Part shown: positions 21,401 through 30,400 of the stretch, piece after piece
Layout: the number at the start of each line of letters is the position of its first letter
Numbering within the stretch: position 1 is the first letter of the stretch
Source of the DNA: Vibrio spartinae
Lineage (GTDB): Bacteria > Pseudomonadota > Gammaproteobacteria > Enterobacterales > Vibrionaceae
Assembly: GCF_024347135.1 (NCBI RefSeq)
Contig: NZ_AP024907.1
Coordinates: 3,525,001 to 3,589,000 of the forward strand
DNA: 64,000 nt
Reading direction: 5' to 3'
The notes under the pieces: generated by a model
The model's input: the letters and a program-made list of their open reading frames with translations, nothing else
What the model was told of the DNA's origin: nothing
Database searches by the model: none
Made by a program: the position numbers and the translations under genes

Positions 21401-24400
21401 TCGTAATGGCGCATGTCGGGACACAATCTGATTCAGTGCCCGCTGTAATGCATCAATGTTTAACTGACCTTCCAGTCGTAAACCACCGGTAATCACATAC
21501 GCTGAAACGGCATCAGGATCCATCTGAGATAAGAACCACAACCGTTTTTGTGCCAGTGACAATGGAATTGCTTGCCCTTCCGGCAATGGGGTAATCGCAG
21601 GTAAAGTTGAACCTTGTGCATCCTCAAGCAGCGCAGCAACTTCATGTAATGTCGACTGAGAGAAGAGTGTCGTTAGTGATAATTCTCGGCCCAGTTGCTC
21701 ACGTACCCGTGACACCATCCGCACCGCCAGTAAGGAGTGACCGCCCAACTCAAAGAAGTTGTCGGCACGACCCACCTGTTCAACACCCAATAACGCCGAC
21801 CAAATCTCTGCCAGTTGTTGCTCCGCATCACCCACCGGCGCTTGATATTCATGCCGTACCACCGCACTGATATCCGGCTCAGGTAACGCCTTACGGTTCA
21901 CTTTGCCGTTCGGGGTCAATGGCATCGTATCAATCACCACATACACCGCCGGTACCATGTGCGCCGGTAAGCGTGCCGTCAACTCTGCCTTCAGTGTCGC
22001 GACATCCGGCACCGCATGCGTATCAATCGCGGTGTAGTAACCGACTAACTGTTTATCAGCGCTGCCACCGAATGCTCGCGCAACCACCACACCATCCTGT
22101 ACACCGGTACAACTTTGCAGCGCCGAACTGATTTCACCCAGCTCGATGCGGAAGCCGCGGATTTTCACCTGGTCATCATTGCGGCCCCGATACTCAATCG
22201 TGCCGTCAGCTAACCAGCAACCGACATCGCCGGTGCGGTACATCACCGGATGAGCGCTCTCATCACTGGCATACGGGTTGGCAACAAACCGCTCCGCTGT
22301 CAGTTCATCGCGGTTGAGATATCCCCGCGCTACCTGAACACCACCAATGTATAACTCGCCTTCAACACCCACCGGAACCGGATGACCGTCACTATCCAGC
22401 ACATACATCTGCGTATTGGCAACCGGACGACCGATTGAAACCCGGTCTCCCGCCAGTTGCCGCGGACAGTGCCATGCCGTTACATCGACAGCCGCTTCCG
22501 TCGGACCATACAGGTTATGTAATTCTATTTGCGGTAAGCGCGCATAGCTCTTGCGTATCGCTTCCGCCGGTAGCGCTTCACCACTACAGAACACCAAGCG
22601 CAGGCTCGGACAATCATCAGGGCGGACCACCTCAAGGAAACTCTGCAACATTGGGGGGACAAAGTGCACGATGGTCACCCCTTGGGTGGTCATTAGACTG
22701 ATTAAGTAATCCGGGTCTTTGTGACCTTCCGGCTTAGCCATCAGTAACGTGGCCCCTGACCATAGCGGACAGAAGAACTCCCACACCGACACATCAAAAC
22801 TGAACGGGGTTTTCTGGAGCACCACATCATCTGGACCAAAACCGTAGTCGTGTTGCATCCAATGCAGACGATTGACCACCCCGCGGTGCTCGTTCATCAC
22901 CCCTTTCGGTAAGCCGGTCGAGCCGGAAGTATAAATGATGTACGCCAGATGACGGTTGGTCAGCGCTGCCACCACCGGATTAGTCTGTGGACTATCCACC
23001 CATGGCTGTACCGGTGACGTTAAATCCACCAACCGGGTTGTCGCGGGGATTGCGCCCAGACACTCAACTAAATGCCCGCTGGTCAACAGGGCGACCGGCG
23101 CACTGTCAGATAACATATATGTCAGTCGCTCACTCGGATAGCCCGGGTCAAGCGGGACATACGCACCGCCCGCTTTGAGAATCGCCAGCAAAGACACCAC
23201 CAGCTCGCAGCTTCTTTCCAGACAGACCGCCACCCGGCTGTCCGGACGCACGCCTTGTTCAATCAGCCAGTGTGCCAGTTGGTTTGCTTGCGCATTGAGT
23301 TCGGCATAGCTGAGTGACTGGTCTGCAAACACCACCGCGGTTGCTTCCGGGGTTCGGGCAACCTGCGCTTCAATCAGGGTATGCAGACAGGATTGGTCAG
23401 GGAATGCGGTCTGGGTCTGGTTGAACTGGTTGAGCACGAGGTCGCGTTCACAATCCGCCACAATAGTGAGTTGGTTTACGGGTGCCGACGGCTGAGCTGA
23501 GAGTGTACTCACCAGCCCAGTCAAGGCCGTTATAAACATGGCCCCGAGTCGCTCGCCACTGAGATGCGGATTAACATGGATATCCAATGAAAAACCACCC
23601 GTGACAATATCATTAACTGCCACTGTTAACGGGTAGTTGGTATTCTCTGCGGCAATCTCCAGGGAACCGAGTACCTCTTGGTCTGCCGAATCGGTCTGGG
23701 CACTGCCCCCTTGATAACGATAGTTCAGGAGCGAACTAAACAGTGGGGTGTGATTGCTCAAACCGCTGCACTGTTGTGCCAAGGCAAGAGAAGTATGCTC
23801 ATGTTCCAATAATTCAGCCAAACGCTGCTGAGTCTGTATCAGTACCGATTCAACCGATACATCCGCAAAAGAGAGCCGTAATGGTAACGTATTGAGGAAC
23901 ATCCCCAAGACCCGATCTGCACCTTCACCTCCGGCCATCCGCCCGAACAACACCGTACCGAAGACCACATCATCTTGTCCGGTGGCACGCTGAACAACCA
24001 CCCCCCAAGCGAGATGGAACAGCGCCGCAGGGCTGATACTGAAATGACGCGATAGCTCACGAATCTTCTGTGCAACATCGTCTGCAATCGCCACGTGGGT
24101 TGCTTCGACATGTGCATCGTCACCGGATGCCTGCAACCCGAAGGGATCGCAAGGTTCATCGATATCACCAAGCAACTCACGGAAGTAGTGAAGGTGCTCA
24201 TCTTGATTGGCGTTCAGCGTTGTTTGTGCGACAAAGTTACGGAACGGTAATGGTCTCGGCAGTGATGCTTCACGACCGGTAATATAGGCCTGTACCTCTT
24301 CAATCAGTAATTCCAATGTCGTGTGATCGTTACACAAATGATGAAGCAGAAAACAGAGTAGCCAGCGCCCTTCCGCCGGATCGGCAACTTTATAGGCTTC

Positions 24401-27400
24401 AATCATCGGTGCTCGCTGGATATCCATCCGAGTATGGGCTGGGTCAAAATGGTGACACAAGCGATCTGCCACACGCTCGGAGTGTTTCTCATCGCCAGAA
24501 TCAGCACTGTGTAGTTGAGTCGCTTGCAACGTGTGCAAAACAACGGGCGCTTCACGCCACACAACTTGAACGGGGATATCGACCCCATCCCAGACAACCG
24601 CAGTGCGTAAAATGTCATGCCGTTGCACGACATGTTGCAGAGCAGAGATAAAAGTATCAATGTCCGCTTCATGTTTGAAGCTTTGAACCACTCGCGTCAC
24701 ATAAGGGTCACCTTGTTGTTCCAACACATGATGGAACAGAATTCCTTCCTGCAGTGGCGCCAGCGGATAGATATCTTGAATATTAGCGGAGCCGCCCTCG
24801 ACAGTCTGACTGATCACATCGATCGCCTTCTGATCGAGTGTCACCAACGGTAACATCTCCGGTGTGATGTGCTGGCAATGGGCAGGGATCCGATTTGGTG
24901 GAATCTCGCTCTCCGGGCTCACATCTTGTATTTCCAATGTTTCAGCCAGTTCTGCCAGTGTGATACGGGAAAACAGATGACGAATCACTAACTGATAACC
25001 GCGTTGCCGCAAACGATCAGCCATCCGTACCGCCAGTAAGGAGTGTCCGCCCAACTCAAAGAAGTTGTCGGCGCGCCCCACTTGGTCAACACCCAATAAC
25101 TCTGACCAAATCGCTGCCAGTTGGGTCTCCGCATCGCCCACCGGCGCTTGATATTCATGCCGTACCATCGCGCTGACATCCGGCTCAGGTAACGCCTTAC
25201 GGTTCACTTTGCCGTTCGGGGTCAATGGCATCGTATCAATCACCACATACACCGCCGGCACCATGTGCGCCGGTAAGCGTGCCGTCAACTCTGCCTTCAG
25301 TGTCGCGACATCCGGCACCGCATGCGTATCAATCGCGGTGTAGTAACCGACTAACTGTTTCTCCGCGCTTTGGTTTTCAGTACTTTGGTTTTCAGTACGG
25401 CCACCAAATGACCGGGCAACAACCACGCCATCCTGCACGCCGGCACAACTTTGCAGCGCCGAACTGATTTCACCCAGCTCGATGCGGAAGCCGCGGATTT
25501 TCACCTGGTCATCATTGCGGCCCCGATACTCAATCGTGCCGTCAGCTAACCAGCAACCGACATCACCGGTGCGGTACATCACCGGATGAGCGCTTTCATC
25601 ACTGGCATACGGGTTGGCAACAAACCGCTCCGCCGTCAGTTCATCGCGGTTGAGATATCCCCGCGCTACCTGAACACCACCAATGTATAACTCGCCTTCA
25701 ACACCCACCGGAACCGGATGACCGTCACTATCCAGCACATACATCTGCGTATTGGCAACCGGACGACCGATTGAAACCCGGTCTCCCGCCAGTTGCCGCG
25801 GACAGTGCCATGCCGTTACATCGACAGCCGCTTCCGTCGGGCCATACAGGTTATGTAATTCTATTTGCGGTAAGCGCGCATAGCTCTTGCGTATCGCTTC
25901 CGCCGGTAGCGCTTCACCACTACAGAACACCAAGCGCAGGCTCGGACAATCATCAGGGCGGACCACCTCAAGGAAACTCTGCAACATTGGGGGGACAAAG
26001 TGCACGATAGTTACCCCTTGGGTGGTCATTAGACTGATTAAGTAATCCGGGTCTTTGTGACCTTCCGGCTTGGCCATCAGTAACGTGGCCCCTGACCATA
26101 GCGGACAGAAGAACTCCCACACCGACACATCAAAACTGAACGGGGTTTTCTGGAGCACCACATCATCCGGACCAAAACCGTAGTCGTGTTGCATCCAGTG
26201 CAGACGATTGACCACCCCGCGGTGCTCGTTCATCACCCCTTTCGGTAAGCCGGTCGAGCCCGAGGTGTAAATGATGTATGCCAGATGACGGCTGGTCAGC
26301 TCAGCCACCACCGGATTGGTCTGTGGACTATCCACCCATGGCTGTACCGGTGACGCTAAATCCACCAAACGGGTTGTCGCGGGGATTGCGCCCAGACACT
26401 CAACTAAATGCCCGCTGGTCAACAGGGCGACCGGCGCACTGTCGGATAACATATATGTCAGTCGCTCACTCGGATAGCCCGGGTCCAGCGGGACATACGC
26501 ACCACCCGCTTTGAGAATCGCCAGCAGAGAGACCACCAGCTCGCAGCTTCTTTCCAGACAGACCGCCACCCGGCTGTCCGGACGCACGCCTTGTTCAATC
26601 AGCCAGTGTGCCAGTTGGTTTGCTTGCGCATTGAGTTCGGCATAGCTGAGCGACTGGTCTGCAAACACCACCGCGGTTGCTTCCGGGGTGCGGGCCACCT
26701 GCGCTTCTATCAGGGTATGCAGACAGGATTGATCAGGGAATGCGGTTTGGGTCTGGTTAAACTGGTTGAGGACAAGGTCGCGTTCAGTATCCGGGAGGAT
26801 ATGCAGTGAGCCAACCGCTTGCGTGGGGGCCGACACCATCTGCTGTAGCAGAGCTTGCCAGTATCCGAGATAGCGTTGAACCGTGACGGCATCGAATAAT
26901 GCAGTGGCGTAGTGCAACGTTGCCTCAAGTTGATCTTCTGACGGATGCACGAAGAGGTTCAAATCAAACTGTACGGTTGAGACTTCAGCTTCAATCGGTG
27001 AGATCGACAGTCCCGGTAATTGCAACTCGCCATCAGGGACGTTCTGTAAAGCGAACATCACTTGAAAAATCGGTGAATGAGATAAGCTGCGTCTCGGTGC
27101 AACGGACTCGACCACCTGCTCAAACGGAATGTCCTGATGCGCTTGTGCCGCCAGCGCGGTCGCTTTGACCTGTTTCAGCAGCTCAATTGTGTTCGGATTG
27201 TCAGACAGATCGACTCGCATCGCCTGCGTATTGACGAACATACCGATCAGTGACTCAAGTTCAGTCCGAGTCCGGCCAGCGATCGGTGAGCCGATCACCA
27301 CATCCTCCTGACTGGCAAGACGTCCCATCAAGGCTGACCAACTGGCTAATAAAGTCATGTAGAGGGTACAACCATGTGTCCGACTTAACTTTTGCAGTGC

Positions 27401-30400
27401 TGCGGTCAATTCTTTATCGAGAACAAATTTTACTTCTGAACCATCAAAGGACTGTTTGGATGGACGGGCGCGGTCAGCAGGCAATGTCAGACACTCAGGA
27501 ATACCGCGTAACTGTTCAGTCCAATATTCACTTTGCTGCTGTAGTTGCGCATCTTGGATGTATTGCTGTTGCCATGCGGCAAAATCACCATACTGAATCG
27601 TCAACGGTGACAATGGATTGGGCGTATTTTCGACCAGAGCACGGTAAAGTTGGCTGACTTCTCTCATCAAGAGATTGATCGACCAACCATCGGTGATAAT
27701 GTGATGCATTGCCAGACGCAAAATATGTGTTTCTGCATCGATAGCAATCAGTTGCCCCTGAAATAGCAGCCCTGTGGACAGATCCATATCTGTCGCAAAT
27801 GAGGCAATCGCTTGAACATCATCGGCATCGATCTGGGTGAGCATCATCCGCTGGCCTTCCGGCAGCACTTTCTGCACTGGCTCACCATCGCGGATATCAA
27901 TGCAAGTCCGTAAGATATGATGGCGGGAGATCATCTGGTCAAACGCTTGTTGCAAAGCAACGATATCCAGTTGACCGCGCAATGTGAAACGCCCGACCAT
28001 CACGTACGCAGTGATTGCCGCATCATCGATTTGCGATAACATCCATAGCCGCCGCTGAGCCAGAGATAAGGGCGGAACCACATCAGAGGTTAACGGTTCA
28101 ATGATCGTTTTCAGTTGCGTCGGCGTGGCTTCATCAATCGCGCTTGCCAATGCAGATAACACCGGTTGGTTGAATACCATGGCTAATGCCAGTTCAACCT
28201 GAAATTGTTGACGAACTCGGGAAATCAACTGCATCGCGACCAGCGAATAGCCGCCAAGTTCGAAGAAATCATCATGACGGCCCACTTGTGTAACACCCAA
28301 CAGACCCGACCAAATCTCAGCCAGTTGGACTTCCACATCGCCCTGTGGCGGCTCATAAGTCCGTTGCGGCAAGTCACTTGCATCGACCGCCGGTAAAGCC
28401 TTCCGGTCAACCTTGCCATTCGGCGTTAACGGGAATGCATCCAACGCAATATAAATCCCCGGCACCATGTAATCCGGCAGACGACACCGTAACTCGGCCT
28501 TTAACCCGTCCACCAGAGACTCACCGGACTGCGCTGCATCTGCCGCCACATAATAACCCACCAACCGTGGCTCTCCGTCCGCCATCTCAGGCGCGGCAAC
28601 CACTGCATCTGCAATCCCGGTATAACCCTGCATCAGCGACTCGATTTCACCCAGCTCGATTCGGAATCCCCGGATTTTGACCTGAAAATCACACCGACCT
28701 AAACAGCTAATCCGACCGTCACTGTCCCACCGGCCCAAGTCACCGGTTTGGTACATCAATGCACCGGATTCAGCGGCAAACGGGTCCGGGATAAACCGCT
28801 CTGCGGTTAAATCATCGCGGTTGAGATACCCGCTCGTCACCCCGGCACCGGCAATGTAAATCTCACCACTCACACCGACCGGCACCGGCTGGTGCGCATC
28901 ATCCAGAATATAAATCCGGGTATTGTCTATCGGTTTGCCAATCAGCACGCCCTCATCACGCAGACTCAGAGGATGCGTCGCTGACCAGACTGTCGTCTCG
29001 GTCGGACCATACATATTCCACAAACGACCGACGCGACCAAGAATCTCATCCGCCAACACTTTCGAGAAGGATTCTCCGCCAATCAGTCCGCTTAACCGGG
29101 GTGAGCCCTGCCAGCCTGCCGCCAGTAAAAGCTTCCATGTCGCCGGCGTCGCCTGAAACAGGGTGATGGCTTGGTTATCAAGGTAAGCCGCCAGCGCTTC
29201 ACCATCGCGTGATAATGCTTTATCGGCTAAATGCAGCGCAGCACCACTGACCAGCGGCAGATAGATTTCAAGCACATGAATATCGAAGGAAATGGTTGTC
29301 ACCGCCAGTAAGCGGTCATCACCATTCACCTGATGTTGCTGCTGTTGACTGGTCAGGAAATTGACCACCGCGCGGTGCGGTACCATCACGCCTTTGGGTT
29401 GTCCGGTCGAACCGGAGGTATAAATCACATAAGCCAGATGCTCGCTGCTCAGGGTTGCAACCTCGGGGTTCACCACCAGCTCATCCGTCAGCGATTCATG
29501 ATTGAGGTCAAGCACCTGCAACTGAGCAGCCTGCTCTCCAAATGTCTGCGCCACATCAACCGTGCCGTCGGTGATCAGAACCACCGGACGACTGTCAGCC
29601 ACCATATATTGCAGTCGCTCGGACGGGAATAACGGGTCGAGCGGGACGTATGCACCGCCCGCTTTGAGAGTCGCCAGCAAGGTCGTGACCATGGCACAGC
29701 TGCGCTCAACCATGACAGCGACATAACTGCCCGGTGTCACACCGAGTGCAATCAGGCGATGGGCTAACTGGTTGGCCTGTGTATTCAGCGCAGCATAACT
29801 CAGCGAATCATCCCCCGAGACCACGGCGGTGGCATCAGGCGTCTGCGCGGCTTGTGCGGCAAATAACTGGTGCAGACACGCTTGCTCAGAATATGGCATT
29901 GCGGTCTGGTTAAAGGTGTCGAGCACGAGGTGGCGCTCTTCATGAGACAAAACACTTAAGTGCGCGGGATAAGTCACATCCGATTCTGCACGAACACAGT
30001 CAGTCAGAAAGGATTCCAAACGTGTCAAATGACGCTGAATGTCGTGCCTTTCATACAGGTCATGGTTGGCATTGAGATAGAGCGTTAATCCCTGCTGCGG
30101 CCCGCGATCATAAAATGTAAACGACAGATCCTCAACCGGGCCAATTGCTGTATTGATGACTGTTGCAGAAACATCGCCAAAAAACAGTTCATATTCCGAA
30201 GGAACAAAATTAATTACCGTGCTATACCAACATTCTTGCTCGCTTGAATGCTTCGATTCTTGTCGCAGGTCATCACTGTAATAACGAGAATGGCGGGATG
30301 TTTTCCCAACATGCAGGGCAACTTGTTCGAGCAGCTCATCGAATGTCATATCCGCATTAATATGAATACCGAGAGGCAAAATATTGACCGCGATACCTGT

